A stretch of DNA of 64,000 bases from Thermoanaerobaculia bacterium (GTDB lineage Bacteria > Acidobacteriota > Thermoanaerobaculia > UBA5066): positions 1 through 64,000 of the forward strand of contig JAJVIN010000041.1 in NCBI GenBank assembly GCA_022071945.1, in the 5' to 3' direction. The notes beneath the pieces are model-generated. The model was not told where the DNA came from. It searched no databases and worked only from the letters and a program-made list of their open reading frames with translations. Position numbers and translations under genes: made by a program. Each line of letters begins with the position of its first letter. The stretch's first letter is position 1. Shown in pieces: positions 17,701 through 26,181 of the stretch.

Positions 17701-18714
17701 GTCCTCCGAGAACACCGGGGCCAGGACCTTGATCGCGACTTTCCGGTCGAGACGCACGTCGCGAGCCGCGTAGACGTCACCCATGCCTCCGGAGCCGAGC
17801 GGCTCGACGACCTCGTAAGGCCCGAGGCGCGCGCCGCGCTTCATCTGCTCGCGCAGGCCCGACGGAGGCTTCCTCGCCCCCCGGCCCGCGCCCGACGACT
17901 CCGGCCTTCTGAACGCCTCCAGTTCCGCAGCGACGTCGGCCGCCGAGGCGATCCTCTGCAGTGGGTCCTTCCGGAGCATCCTCTTCACGAGCCGCTCGAG
18001 TTCGTCTGGCACCTCCGGGGCAAACTCCCGGACCGCCCGTGGATGCTCGTTGAGAATCACGTACGCCGCGGCCGCGGGTCCGTCGGCCTTGAACGGCCGC
18101 CGCCCCGTCAGCAATTCGTAGAGGACCACGCCTAGCGCCCAGATGTCGGCGGCCGGCCCCACCTCGTCGCCACGCAGCTGCTCCGGGGCCATGTACGCCA
18201 GCGTTCCCATGACCATGTCGGGCTTCGTCAGCGTTGACGTGCCCGAGGGCTTGGCCAGGCCGAAATCTAGAATCTTCGCGACGCCATCGGTCGTCACGAT
18301 CACGTTCGCCGGCTTGACGTCGCGGTGAACGATCCCCTGTTCGTGCGCCTTCGCAAGTCCCCGCGCGACCTGTTGCGCGAATTCCGCCGCTTCGCCGACC
18401 GTCATTCTTTCGTGCGCGATCTTCGCCTGCAGCGTGACACCCTCGTAGAGCGCCATCGCAATGAAGAGCTGGCCATCTCCGGTCTCGCCGATCTCATGAA
18501 CGGTGCAAATGTTCTGGTGGTCGAGCTTCGACGCGGCACGTGCCTCGCGAAGAAACCGCTTCCGCGCCTCCTCGTCGCGCGTCAACTCCGGCGCGAGCAC
18601 CTTGACTGCGACCGTCCTGCCTAACCTCTCATCCTCGGCGCGGTAGACGACACCCATCCCGCCACCGCCCAGGTATTGAATGATCCGGTAGTGTCCGATG
18701 GTCGTGCCGATCAT
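14767..18714 (-). CDS. Tandem Ser/Thr kinase fused to FGE-like and alpha/beta-hydrolase domains
   Basis: The 1315-residue protein contains two complete Hanks-type kinase domains. Kinase 1 (about 8-268) has GGGGMG, Lys38, HRDVKPAN with Asp132, and DFG Asp150. Kinase 2 (about 300-605) has GSGGMG, Lys329, HRDLKPAN with Asp422, and DFG Asp440, with a proline/serine-rich insert (about 455-500) between DFG and APEQ. A single membrane span follows (about 624-643). Outside it lie a PEGA-like segment (700-760), a formylglycine-generating-enzyme-like domain (795-1013; YEVTNRQF, HPVSGVSWYEA, DMAGNVREW, RGGAWN) and an alpha/beta hydrolase (1080-1315). The hydrolase has a visible triad: Ser1206 in GMSWGG, Asp1262 and His1292. 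Kinases should be cytoplasmic and the FGE/hydrolase part extracytoplasmic. FGE-like domains in such fusions usually act as binding modules. Single kinases with such tails are known in Acidobacteria; two active-looking kinases in one chain is unusual. Confidence 0.93.
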   Translation of the reverse strand: MIGTTIGHYRIIQYLGGGGMGVVYRAEDERLGRTVAVKVLAPELTRDEEARKRFLREARAASKLDHQNICTVHEIGETGDGQLFIAMALYEGVTLQAKIAHERMTVGEAAEFAQQVARGLAKAHEQGIVHRDVKPANVIVTTDGVAKILDFGLAKPSGTSTLTKPDMVMGTLAYMAPEQLRGDEVGPAADIWALGVVLYELLTGRRPFKADGPAAAAYVILNEHPRAVREFAPEVPDELERLVKRMLRKDPLQRIASAADVAAELEAFRRPESSGAGRGARKPPSGLREQMKRGARLGPYEVVEPLGSGGMGDVYAARDVRLDRKVAIKVLAPVFSEDAALRERFHREAKTISSLSHTNICTLFDIGEQEGTDFLVMEHLEGETLADRLARGAMPLSDLLAIGVQIGEALSAAHSRGVIHRDLKPANVMLTTTGGVKLLDFGLAKGIASVLEAIDSGGGRPSKPPSQPEQASVSDATARLYAVEPSPEPSTPVSPVKPLTAEGAIVGTLPYMAPEQIEGGEADARSDIFALGAILYEMATGKRAFHGGTKARLIAAILEHDPRPIVASGGPCIPALQRIVSRCLEKDPEKRFLSVAEVTRELRSLAAGESGARRRLVRALARPKLAIPVAVLCLGLVVLGVVSYRHRSRVHWARGVALPEIERMIEENDVWRNLSAPYRLAEKVEEIIPDDPKLAELFSKCSLKINVRTDPPGATVFMKEYGEPDGAWVEAGTSPIERLRVPIGVFRWRLEKEGYETVLAAASSWNMRRTAGSVGVPAPYDLVRTLDKKGGIPPGMVRVQGAETPRGMLGDFLIDRYEVTNRQFKEFIDKGGYRDRGYWKHPIVKSGAELSWEDAIAQFVDQTALPGPSTWQAGDYPEGQAEHPVSGVSWYEAAAYAEFAGKTLPSWIHWGVASGGFTPMVQFPQLGGYAVLASFHNFGGKGTMPVGSLGGITAFGAFDMAGNVREWCWNEAPQGRIIRGGAWNGNTYDFRSLRQAPAMDRSAANGFRCALYLEPAKIPAKALQPEALPAPASLRSARPVDDAIFQVFKGQFAYDRTDLHPRVEERVDSPGGWVREKVSFDAAYGGERVVAYLFLPKGSKPPFQPVIYFPGSASTWAGSSKSIETYYEFPMFLSFLVRNGRAVLYPVYKGTFERGDPALVPIHAGAESHAYTEFLTQLVKDFRRTVDYLETREDIDSRKIAYYGMSWGGVLGTIIPAVEERVKVNVLVAGGMMGAPALPPASPINYITRVKSPTLMLNGRYDRAIDDAIRPTFDMLGTRPEHKKLILYDTDHIPPRNEFVKETLAWLDKYLGPVR

Positions 18715-19404
18715 GAGGCACCCCTACGGCAGCACTGGCGTTTTGACGAGGTGAAGAGCCGCATGACCGAGGCCCTGACGCAGAGATGGGATTTGGGGCA
18801 GGGATAGACATCGCCGGTCCCGCTCGAACCGGCATTCGCTGGCATCCCTAACGGGCCGAACCGACTGCCCGCGGCGGCATCCATTGTGCGTATGAGTCTA
18901 TGCCTTCGGCGAGCGGAACTTACGAACTTCACTATGCAAGAGCCGGGGTGCTGAGGCCCGGCAGTTTCTCGCCAGATCGTCGCGAACTGAAAACTCTTGC
19001 GCTGTCGGGCACCCTTTCCCAGATGCATTGGCTCCGCCGGTCAATCCTCCGAGCCAGGGACGAATCGATGGTCCGCTGGGTACTGAGGTGTGGGGTACTG
19101 AGGGGTGGTGAAATGCCTCGGGACACCTGTGACAGGTGGGAGGTTTCATGCGTGCGCCGCAGATCGTCCGGATCGAGAAGGGCCAGTCGGCAGCCGGACG
19201 TCGAGAGTGCGCATCACGACCGAGCCGGGACGCGGTGCGCCCCCCTTTTCAGGGTCACCCCCCGAAAAATTGAGGCGGTCACGTGGCGGTAATCCGGCGG
19301 CAGAGGGCGGAAAAGGGCGGTTCGTCCCCCGAAACCGGCTTCCCGCCTCGGGCGGCAGTTCCCTCGGGCAAACGGAAGAGGCGGCCCGTAAGTGCTTGAT
19401 TCCA
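18715..19404. other. Gene-poor stretch with short repeats, possible mobile-element debris
   Basis: No gene recognised. Visible structures are a direct repeat GGGTACTGAGG near 19078-19105 and a perfect dyad CACCTGT-G-ACAGGTG at 19124-19138. The following 250 bases are G/C-tract rich and resemble decayed insertion-sequence DNA, but I cannot name a family. Confidence 0.4.
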
Positions 19405-19409
19405 AAGGA

Positions 19410-19435
19410 AAAGGGCCCGATATCTCGGGCCCTTT
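19410..19435 (-). terminator. Rho-independent terminator after tRNA-Gly
   Basis: Two perfect 11-base arms (AAAGGGCCCGA / TCGGGCCCTTT) flank a four-base loop. On the minus strand the hairpin is followed by TTCCTTT. It lies 14 bases past the tRNA 3' end, as expected for its terminator. Confidence 0.8.
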
Positions 19436-19448
19436 GTCGTTGGAGGTT

Positions 19449-19523
<75 letters not shown>

Positions 19524-19638
19524 CCAACGGGAGCGAGAAGATAACCCGGAGACCCGGATTTGTAAAGCCCCCCGCGAAGCACCTCGTCGCGGGAACCCCT
19601 GCCGGGACCTCTCCCCAATTAGGTATCCTCCCCCCTCG

Positions 19639-20325
19639 ATGGCAGCGCCCGCCTCCCGCCGCTCCCGGCCCAAGCCGGCCCCCGTGCCCGAATCCCTCGA
19701 GATCCTCGCCCGCGAATTCCCGGAGGCGGAGTGCGCTCTCACGCACAAGGACGCCTACCAGCTCCTCGTCGCCACCATCCTCTCGGCCCAGTGCACCGAC
19801 GCTCGCGTGAACATGGTCACCCCGCGCCTCTTCCAGGAATACCCGGACGCCAGGAGCCTCGCCGCTGCCCCCGCGGGACTCCTCGAGGACCTGATCCGGT
19901 CCACCGGCTTCTTCAACGCGAAGGCCCGCTCGCTGCGCGGCATGGCCGCCCAGGTCGTCGAGAAACACGCCGGCCAGGTCCCGAAGACCATGCAAGAGCT
20001 CGCGAGCCTGCCGGGCGTCGGACGCAAGACCGCCAACGTCGTCCTGGGCAACATCTGGAACGCCCCCGACGGCGTCGTCGTCGATACCCACGTCGGCCGC
20101 CTCGCCCGCCGCCTCGGCTGGTCAAGGGAGACGGACCCGGAAAAGGTCGAGCGGGACCTCAACAAGAAGATCCCTCGCGACCGCTGGGTCTGGATCAGCC
20201 ACGCCCTCATCCTCCACGGCCGCAGGACCTGCTCCGCCCGCTCCCCCCGCTGTAACGACTGCGCCCTCGCCGCGCTCTGCCCGAAAACCGGCGTTCCGGC
20301 CCCCAAAGGAGAACCCTCCAAGTGA
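19639..20325 (+). CDS. nth: Endonuclease III (DNA glycosylase/AP lyase)
   Basis: The 228-residue protein removes oxidised pyrimidines and nicks AP sites in base-excision repair. The helix-hairpin-helix [14 protein letters not shown] carries the catalytic Lys, VVDTHVGR carries the catalytic Asp, and the C-terminal iron-sulphur motif is Cys-X6-Cys-X2-Cys-X5-Cys ([17 protein letters not shown]). It has a short basic N-terminal extension (about 20 residues) relative to E. coli Nth. Its stop overlaps the GTG start of the thymidine kinase gene (GTGA), so the two are translationally coupled. Confidence 0.96.
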   Translation: MAAPASRRSRPKPAPVPESLEILAREFPEAECALTHKDAYQLLVATILSAQCTDARVNMVTPRLFQEYPDARSLAAAPAGLLEDLIRSTGFFNAKARSLRGMAAQVVEKHAGQVPKTMQELASLPGVGRKTANVVLGNIWNAPDGVVVDTHVGRLARRLGWSRETDPEKVERDLNKKIPRDRWVWISHALILHGRRTCSARSPRCNDCALAALCPKTGVPAPKGEPSK

Positions 20326-20930
20326 TCACCATCGGTACCGGCTCGATCGAGGTCATCTGCGGCTCCATGTTCTCCGGCAAATCCGAGGAGCTCATCCGCC
20401 GCCTCACCCGGGCCAAGATCGCCAGACGCAGGGTCCAGGTCTTCAAGCCCCGGATCGACTCGAGGTACTCGGAAGTCGAGGTCGTCTCTCATGGAGGTCT
20501 CAGACTCCTGGCTCTCGCCGTCGAGTCCTCTGCCGAGATCCTCGAGAAGACCCACGATCGAACCGAGGTCATCGGAATCGACGAGGCCCAGTTCTTCGAC
20601 AAGGGCATCATCGAAATCACGAACCGTCTCGCCGATCTCGGCAAACGCGTCCTCATCGCCGGCCTCGATCAGGACTTCCGCGGCGTCCCCTTCGAACCCA
20701 TGCCCGCCCTGATGGCCATCGCCGACGACGTCGTCAAGATGCGAGCCATCTGCGTCCGCTGCGGCGCCCCCGCCTCCCGCACCCAGCGCCTCATCGCTTC
20801 CGACGAGCTCGTCGTCGTCGGCGCCACCGGCATGTACGAGGCCCGCTGCCGCCGATGCTTCGAGCCCGGCGTCGCCACCGTCGATGGCTCCCTTCCCTTC
20901 CCCGACGGTGAGCCCCCCCCAAATCCCTGA
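20322..20930 (+). CDS. tdk: Thymidine kinase (type II, zinc-binding)
   Basis: The 202-residue enzyme phosphorylates thymidine in pyrimidine salvage. It shows the P-loop GSMFSGKS, the catalytic Glu in IGIDEAQFF, the [11 protein letters not shown] lid region, and zinc-binding Cys pairs (CVRC and CRRC). The start is GTG 20322, overlapping nth by four bases. Pairing with a repair glycosylase links thymidine supply and base repair only loosely; co-transcription is the firm inference. Confidence 0.95.
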   Translation: MITIGTGSIEVICGSMFSGKSEELIRRLTRAKIARRRVQVFKPRIDSRYSEVEVVSHGGLRLLALAVESSAEILEKTHDRTEVIGIDEAQFFDKGIIEITNRLADLGKRVLIAGLDQDFRGVPFEPMPALMAIADDVVKMRAICVRCGAPASRTQRLIASDELVVVGATGMYEARCRRCFEPGVATVDGSLPFPDGEPPPNP

Positions 20931-21165
20931 GCTGGAACGCCTTGCGACCCGGGCAAATGGTCTGTGGAAAACCCTGTGCAATTCCCGGACGAAAGCCCGA
21001 TGGATGGCTGACCCGGCCCCGTGCACACACTCCGGTGCATAGAGCGCAAGTATCTGAGAGACAATGAGTTATATCGTTACGGTCCCCGCCGATCCGCTGT
21101 CAAGGGATTCGAACGGCGCAACTCATCGAATTGCACAAGCACGTCCTTCTCTCTTGACAATCGAC
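20931..21165. other. Gap between convergent tdk and mutase genes
   Basis: No gene recognised. It leads into the compound hairpin at 21166-21208 that probably ends transcription from one or both sides. Confidence 0.4.
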
Positions 21166-21208
21166 GGGGGAATCCCCCTTCCCGGTCCCGGTCGAACCGG
21201 GAAGGGGG
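21166..21208 (-). terminator. Compound hairpin at 3' end of the mutase gene
   Basis: A 13-bp perfect stem (CCCCCTTCCCGGT at 21174-21186 with ACCGGGAAGGGGG at 21196-21208, nine-base loop) starts 12 bases past the mutase stop. The CCCCC arm can instead pair with GGGGG at 21166-21170 (loop AAT), giving two mutually exclusive hairpins. There is no T-run, so this may be a stability or processing element rather than a classic terminator. Confidence 0.5.
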
Positions 21209-21220
21209 GAACCGATGGAG

Positions 21221-22825
21221 CTAGAGAGAGATGTACTCCTCGTGGTCCCCGAAAACAGACTTCAGGGACGAGACGATCTCTCCCAGGGTGACCCCCTCGT
21301 CGACGGCCTCCACGATGGGGGGCATGAGATTCCGGCCTTCCCGCGCGGCCGCGACGAGGTCCTCTCGCCTGCGATCCACCGCGGCGGCGTTGCGCCGCTG
21401 CCGGAACGCCTCGAGCCTCTGGACTTGCTCCGCCTCGATCGAGGGATCGATCGACATCGTCGGGATCGGGGCCTCCTCCTCGACCTTGAAGTCGTTGACA
21501 CCGATCACGATCTGGGCCTTCTCCTCGATCGCCTTCTGGGCCCTGTAGGCGGCATCCTGGATCTCCCGCTGATAGAAGCCCTTCTCGATGGCGGCGAGGG
21601 CGCCCCCCATCCCGTCGATCTTGGCGATGAGGGCCCCCGCCTTCTCGACGATCTCCGCCGTGAGCGCCTCGACGGCGTACGAGCCGCCGAAGGGGTCGGC
21701 CACCTTCGCGACACCGGTCTCGTAGCCGATGACCTGCTGTGTCCTCAATGCCAGGAGAGCCGCCTGGGCCGTCGGCAGGGCGAGGGCCTCGTCCCGGCTG
21801 TTGGTGTGCAGCGACTGCGTGCCCCCCAGGACAGCGGCGAGCGCCTGAATGGCCACCCGGATGACGTTGACCTCCGGCTGCTGCGCCGTGAGCGTCGAGC
21901 CAGCAGTCTGGGCATGGAATCTGAGAGCCTGGGCGCGGGGATCAGTGATCCCGAAGCGGTCCCGCAGAAGCCTCGCCCAGAGGGTCCGGGCCGCCCGGAA
22001 CTTCGCGATCTCCTCGAGGAAGTCATTGTGGACATTGAAGAAGAAGGTGAGCCGGGGGGCGATCGCCGCGGCGCTCAGACCAGCCTTTACGGCCGCGTCG
22101 AGATACTCGACCCCATCCGATAGCGTGAAGGCGACCTCCTGGACGGCCGTCGAACCCGCTTCGCGGATGTGATAGCCGGAGATCGAGATCGTGTTCCACC
22201 GGGGGACGCTCTCGCTACAGAACTGGAAGATGTCGGTGATGAGGCGCATGGACGGCTTCGGGGGGAAGGCATACGTGCCGCGAGCCGCGTACTCCTTGAG
22301 GATGTCGTTCTGGATCGTCCCCGAAAGGGCGCTCCACGGAGTCCCCCTTCTGCGCGCGACCGCTAGGAGGAGCCCGAGCAGGATCGATGCGGTGGCGTTG
22401 ATCGTCATCGAGATCGAGACCTTCTCGAGCGGCAGGCCGTCGAGGAGAGTCTCCATGTCCTCGATGGAGTCGATGGCGACTCCGACCCGGCCCACTTCTC
22501 CGCGGGCCAGCGAGTGATCCGAGTCAAAGCCGATCTGGGTCGGGAGGTCGAAGGCCACCGACAGTCCGGTCTGTCCCTGTTCGAGGAGGAAGCGGTAGCG
22601 CTTGTTGGATTCTCGGGCCGTCGAGAAGCCGGCGTACTGCCGCATCGTCCAGAGCTTTCCCCGGTAGCCCCCGGGAAGGACCCCTCGGGTGAACGGGAAG
22701 GCGCCGGGCTCTCCTGGTTCGTGCCCGGCGGGGAGGTCAGCCTGACCATACGAAGGCTTGATCACGATCCCTGAAGACGTGACCACGGGTGGAGAGGCGG
22801 GTCTTGCCTTGTCTTGGGGAGTCAT
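21221..22825 (-). CDS. Methylmalonyl-CoA mutase, large (catalytic) subunit of split type
   Basis: The 534-residue protein is the substrate-binding TIM barrel of an adenosylcobalamin-dependent acyl-CoA mutase interconverting methylmalonyl-CoA and succinyl-CoA. Hallmarks are [69 protein letters not shown] and [17 protein letters not shown]. Tyr in RQYAGF is typical of methylmalonyl-CoA mutase; isobutyryl-CoA mutases normally have Phe there. The cobalamin-binding domain (DxHxxG) is absent, so a separate small subunit must be encoded elsewhere; none is in this window. It is divergent from the DUF4388 gene and ends at the compound hairpin at 21166-21208. Confidence 0.92.
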   Translation of the reverse strand: MTPQDKARPASPPVVTSSGIVIKPSYGQADLPAGHEPGEPGAFPFTRGVLPGGYRGKLWTMRQYAGFSTARESNKRYRFLLEQGQTGLSVAFDLPTQIGFDSDHSLARGEVGRVGVAIDSIEDMETLLDGLPLEKVSISMTINATASILLGLLLAVARRRGTPWSALSGTIQNDILKEYAARGTYAFPPKPSMRLITDIFQFCSESVPRWNTISISGYHIREAGSTAVQEVAFTLSDGVEYLDAAVKAGLSAAAIAPRLTFFFNVHNDFLEEIAKFRAARTLWARLLRDRFGITDPRAQALRFHAQTAGSTLTAQQPEVNVIRVAIQALAAVLGGTQSLHTNSRDEALALPTAQAALLALRTQQVIGYETGVAKVADPFGGSYAVEALTAEIVEKAGALIAKIDGMGGALAAIEKGFYQREIQDAAYRAQKAIEEKAQIVIGVNDFKVEEEAPIPTMSIDPSIEAEQVQRLEAFRQRRNAAAVDRRREDLVAAAREGRNLMPPIVEAVDEGVTLGEIVSSLKSVFGDHEEYISL

Positions 22826-22990
22826 ATCTCCATGATGCTAAGCTGAACGCCGGGCGAAAAGAACAGAACCAGTTGCACTCGTTCACATGACCTCCCTCCG
22901 CCTCTCGCCTCGCGGCGCCCGTCGCGCAAAAGCCAGCCGCCCGGCCTATCCACAGGCGGGCCGAGACGTGTCAGACTTGGGGTTCGTGCC

Positions 22991-24430
22991 GTGAACGTGC
23001 TGCGCGGAAGTCTCGACACCTTCTCTCTCGCGGACCTGCTTCAGTGGCTGGAGATCAACACGCTCTCCGGCCGCTTGACGCTTCACCGCGGCGACGAGAG
23101 ACGGACCATCGACATCAAGCGCGGCTCGGTCGTCTTCGTCTCATCGTCCCGGCCGGAGGAGCGTCTGGGGATCTTCCTGCTCCGGCGCCGCCTCCTGGCC
23201 ACAGAGGTCCTCTACGAGGTCTTCGCGGAGAACTTCGCCACCGGCAAGAACCTGACCCGGATCATCATCGATCGCAAGCTCCTGTCCCGGCACAAGCTGG
23301 CCGAGGCGGTCGAGGCACTCGCCATGCAGGTCCTGTTGGACTTGTTTCTCTGGCGAGGGGCCTCATTCGAGTTCGACCCGACGGTCAAGACGGAGGACAT
23401 CCTGCGCGTCCAGCTCTCCCTGAGAGGTCAAGTCCTGGCCTTTCACGGAGCAAAGTCGATCGACGACTCGCGCCGGCTCCCGGCGGTTCCAAAGGAGCCC
23501 GCAAAGGCGAGCTCTTCCTGGGAATCCCAGTTCGAGAAGTCCGTCCTCTCCGACACCTTCTTCCGGATCCTGGAAGACGTCAACCCTTCCGGCGCCGAGA
23601 TCCACACCGTGAAGGACCGGTTCCGCCAGTTCCATCTCTTCGCGGAGAGGCTCCGGGAGAAGATGAAGGCTCCGTTCCGTCTCGTCCCGATCTTCGACGA
23701 CACCGCCGCTCTCGTCAGGGCCGCTTTCAAGCGCGACGAGAAGCCGGAGCCCGACCACCTCATCCAGATCGCGGCGCTCGACCCGGCTCTCACCCTGAAC
23801 CTGCTCTTCTTCGCGAATGCCCTCCGGACGGGAAACGACAGCCGGGTCGGAACACCCTCGGAGGCTGCCGAGATCGTCGGCCCCACGGCCTTGCGGACCT
23901 TCTTCGACCTCGTCGCCCGGCCGGGTCACCTCGTCCCCTCCTCGGACCGGCTCGAGCGCATCTTCCGAAGATCCTCCCTCAGCACTGCCGTTTCCGCCTC
24001 GTACCTGGCCGAGTTCCTCGAGATCGACCCCGAGCTGGGCTACACCCTCGGACTCCTGGAGCTGATCGGCGGGTACGACGCCCTCAGACTCATCCTCGAG
24101 ACCGATCTCGAACCGGGACCTTTCAGAGCCGCTGTCCTCAATGAGTATCGCCCGATGTACGGACGCCTCCTGGCCCAGAAATTGAATCTACCGGAGGCAA
24201 TGGTCGACCTCTTCGGCACGTCCGGAGTGGTCACCACCGAGAGCCCCGATACGCAGCAGCTGATCTTCTTTGCCAAGCAGATGGTTCCAACGGAGCGGAT
24301 CGGAAGGGAATTCACCAGTGAGGATCCGGAGCTCGCCGACCGGTACGCCTCCCTGGCTTCTGTTCCGGAGCTCGCGCCGGCCATCGCCGCCGAGATCGAC
24401 CGGCTGCGGCAGATCGTCTCGTTCCAGTAG
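22991..24430 (+). CDS. DUF4388 protein with HDOD-like C-terminal region
   Basis: The 479-residue protein begins with a DUF4388 (PatA N-terminal-like) domain (about 1-130): LRGSLDTFSLADLLQWLEINTLSGRLTL and KRGSVVFVSSSRPEERLGIFLL. The C-terminal half (about 250-450) reads like an HDOD helical domain (LIQIAALDPALTLNLLFFANA, SEAAEIVGPTALRTFFDLV). Both domain types occur in signalling proteins of Deltaproteobacteria and Acidobacteria, often in motility or stress regulation; no metal-binding HD pair is evident. The start is GTG 22991. The VWFA gene follows after 28 bases, suggesting co-transcription. Confidence 0.8.
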   Translation: MNVLRGSLDTFSLADLLQWLEINTLSGRLTLHRGDERRTIDIKRGSVVFVSSSRPEERLGIFLLRRRLLATEVLYEVFAENFATGKNLTRIIIDRKLLSRHKLAEAVEALAMQVLLDLFLWRGASFEFDPTVKTEDILRVQLSLRGQVLAFHGAKSIDDSRRLPAVPKEPAKASSSWESQFEKSVLSDTFFRILEDVNPSGAEIHTVKDRFRQFHLFAERLREKMKAPFRLVPIFDDTAALVRAAFKRDEKPEPDHLIQIAALDPALTLNLLFFANALRTGNDSRVGTPSEAAEIVGPTALRTFFDLVARPGHLVPSSDRLERIFRRSSLSTAVSASYLAEFLEIDPELGYTLGLLELIGGYDALRLILETDLEPGPFRAAVLNEYRPMYGRLLAQKLNLPEAMVDLFGTSGVVTTESPDTQQLIFFAKQMVPTERIGREFTSEDPELADRYASLASVPELAPAIAAEIDRLRQIVSFQ

Positions 24431-24458
24431 CCTTAACGAACGACTTCAGAGGTGAACC

Positions 24459-26105
24459 ATGAGGACGTCACGAGCCCTTTTTCTCTGCATCCTCTTCGCC
24501 GTTCCCTTCAGCGGCCCCGTCCGGGGGACAGACCCGCCCGCGATGGAGCGTGTCCCCGGAATCCGGGCAGCCGTTGAGGTGACGGCTCTCGACCTGGACA
24601 TCATCGCCACGGGCAAGGACGGAAAACCGGTCGGTGACCTTCGAAAAGAAGAAGTGTCGCTTTCGGTGGACGGAAAGGTGCTCCCGCTCGACTACTTCAC
24701 CCGGATCGACGCCGGAACGCTCCACGGGCCCGATCTCGGCACCGCCTCGCCCGATCTCATTCTCGAGACGATGCGCGATGCGGAAGGCAGCCGCTTCGTC
24801 CCCCGGCAGTTCCTCATCTTCTTCGACGATGAGCACCTGCTCCCCTGGGAACGGAAGCCCATCCTCGAAGGCCTGAGAGACTTCGTCACCCGCCTCTCCC
24901 CTTCCGATTCGGTCTCGGTCGTCGCCTACAACGCTTCCGCCCGGGTGGTCGTCCCGTACACGAGCTCGAAGGAGGAGATCCTGGCCGGATTCTCGAAGAT
25001 CGAGAAGACGATGCCGAGGGGACTCGTGTGGGACAACGACTTCAAGGCTTCGGTGAACGAGCTCCGGAGGAGCCCGGGGCCAGCCTCTCGCCAGGCCGTC
25101 ATCCGGTCGTGGTCCGAACAGGTCAGGGCTCGCGAAGCCGGCACTCTGGAGGAGCTCCGCCGCGCCGTTTCGGCACTTTCTGGCCGTTCGGGCAAGCGGG
25201 CCCTCATCTACGTCTCGCGCGGCCTCGAGCTCCGGCCCGGCCAGACTCTCGTCCAGTCCCTCGGACCGAACCTCATCAGCCAGTTCGACTACTCGGTCCA
25301 TCGCGAGTTCAACGCCGTGATCGAGGAGGCGAACAAGTCCGGCATCACGATTCACTCGCTGGACGGCAAGGGCCTCATGACCGATGCCACCGGAGCGGAC
25401 ATGGCCTTGCCTCCCCCGAACATCAGCCAGTTCTACATGAGCACGAACCTCAGGCAGGGCCTCTCGATGCTGGCCGAGTCGACCGGCGGAATCCTGGTCA
25501 CCGAGAGCAACACGTTCGGGCGCTCGCTCGACACCATCTACCGCGAGTCGTCGAGTTACTACTCGGTGGGCGTCACGCTCGCGAACCTCGACCCGAAAAA
25601 GAAGAGCTTCGACGTCAAGGTGAAGTCGACGCGTCCCGGGGTGAAGGTGCGAACTCGCCAGACCTATGGTGTGCGCACCCCCGAGGATTCCTTCCGGGAC
25701 CGCTCCGAGATGGCCCTCGTGACTCCGTCCGCCAAGGGTGACTTTTCAATCGAGTTCGAGATGGGTGCCCCCGTGAAGGGGGGAGGCCTCGGACGCCGCC
25801 TCATCCCATTCACGGTCCGGATTCCCATCAAGGACCTGACGTTCACCACCGAGGCGGGCCAGCGGAAGGCCCTCGTCGACCTGACGGTCGCGGCCATAGA
25901 GGACACGGGCGCCAAGTCGAAGATCAACCCGACTCGGGTCCCGGTCGTCATTCCAGAAGCGGACTGGCAGAAGGCCGGCGGCGAAGCCTTCGTTTACAAG
26001 GGGGAGGCCAAGAGCGGAACCGGCAACATTCGTTTCGTCGCCTCCGTGAGGGACGCGGCGAGCGAGCGAATCGCCTTCGGTTCGACCATGCTCCGGGTCG
26101 AGTAG
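24459..26105 (+). CDS. Secreted VWFA-related protein (Acidobacteria type)
   Basis: The 548-residue product has a signal peptide (about 1-23), a beta-rich segment (35-90; VTALDLDIIATGKDGKPVGDL) and a von Willebrand A-like domain (about 118-365) of the VWFA-related family seen mainly in Acidobacteria. The first MIDAS position reads FFDDEH instead of DxSxS, so metal-dependent adhesion is doubtful. Later motifs (RALIYVSRGLELRPG, GGILVTESNTFGRSLDTIYRESSSYYSVG) fit the family. The C-terminal third is another beta-rich region. It probably forms an operon with the DUF4388 gene and ends at the terminator at 26131-26162. Its partner is unknown. Confidence 0.88.
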   Translation: MRTSRALFLCILFAVPFSGPVRGTDPPAMERVPGIRAAVEVTALDLDIIATGKDGKPVGDLRKEEVSLSVDGKVLPLDYFTRIDAGTLHGPDLGTASPDLILETMRDAEGSRFVPRQFLIFFDDEHLLPWERKPILEGLRDFVTRLSPSDSVSVVAYNASARVVVPYTSSKEEILAGFSKIEKTMPRGLVWDNDFKASVNELRRSPGPASRQAVIRSWSEQVRAREAGTLEELRRAVSALSGRSGKRALIYVSRGLELRPGQTLVQSLGPNLISQFDYSVHREFNAVIEEANKSGITIHSLDGKGLMTDATGADMALPPPNISQFYMSTNLRQGLSMLAESTGGILVTESNTFGRSLDTIYRESSSYYSVGVTLANLDPKKKSFDVKVKSTRPGVKVRTRQTYGVRTPEDSFRDRSEMALVTPSAKGDFSIEFEMGAPVKGGGLGRRLIPFTVRIPIKDLTFTTEAGQRKALVDLTVAAIEDTGAKSKINPTRVPVVIPEADWQKAGGEAFVYKGEAKSGTGNIRFVASVRDAASERIAFGSTMLRVE

Positions 26106-26130
26106 ACGAACTCTCTGGACCCGAAAAAAG

Positions 26131-26162
26131 AAGCGGGGCCTTGCGCCCCGCTTCTCGTTTTC
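26131..26162 (+). terminator. Rho-independent terminator of the VWFA gene
   Basis: A perfect 9-bp GC-rich stem (AAGCGGGGC / GCCCCGCTT, 26131-26139 and 26145-26153) is followed by CTCGTTTTCG on the plus strand. An A-run precedes the stem, so it may also act on the minus-strand gene that ends at 26182. Confidence 0.8.
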
Positions 26163-26181
26163 GTTCCGTTCTTTCGGGTCT

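Noticed and set aside
21064-21291. tRNA-like GGATTCGAAC string near 21108
   Set aside because: The T-loop-like string is not accompanied by pairing acceptor, D or anticodon stems.
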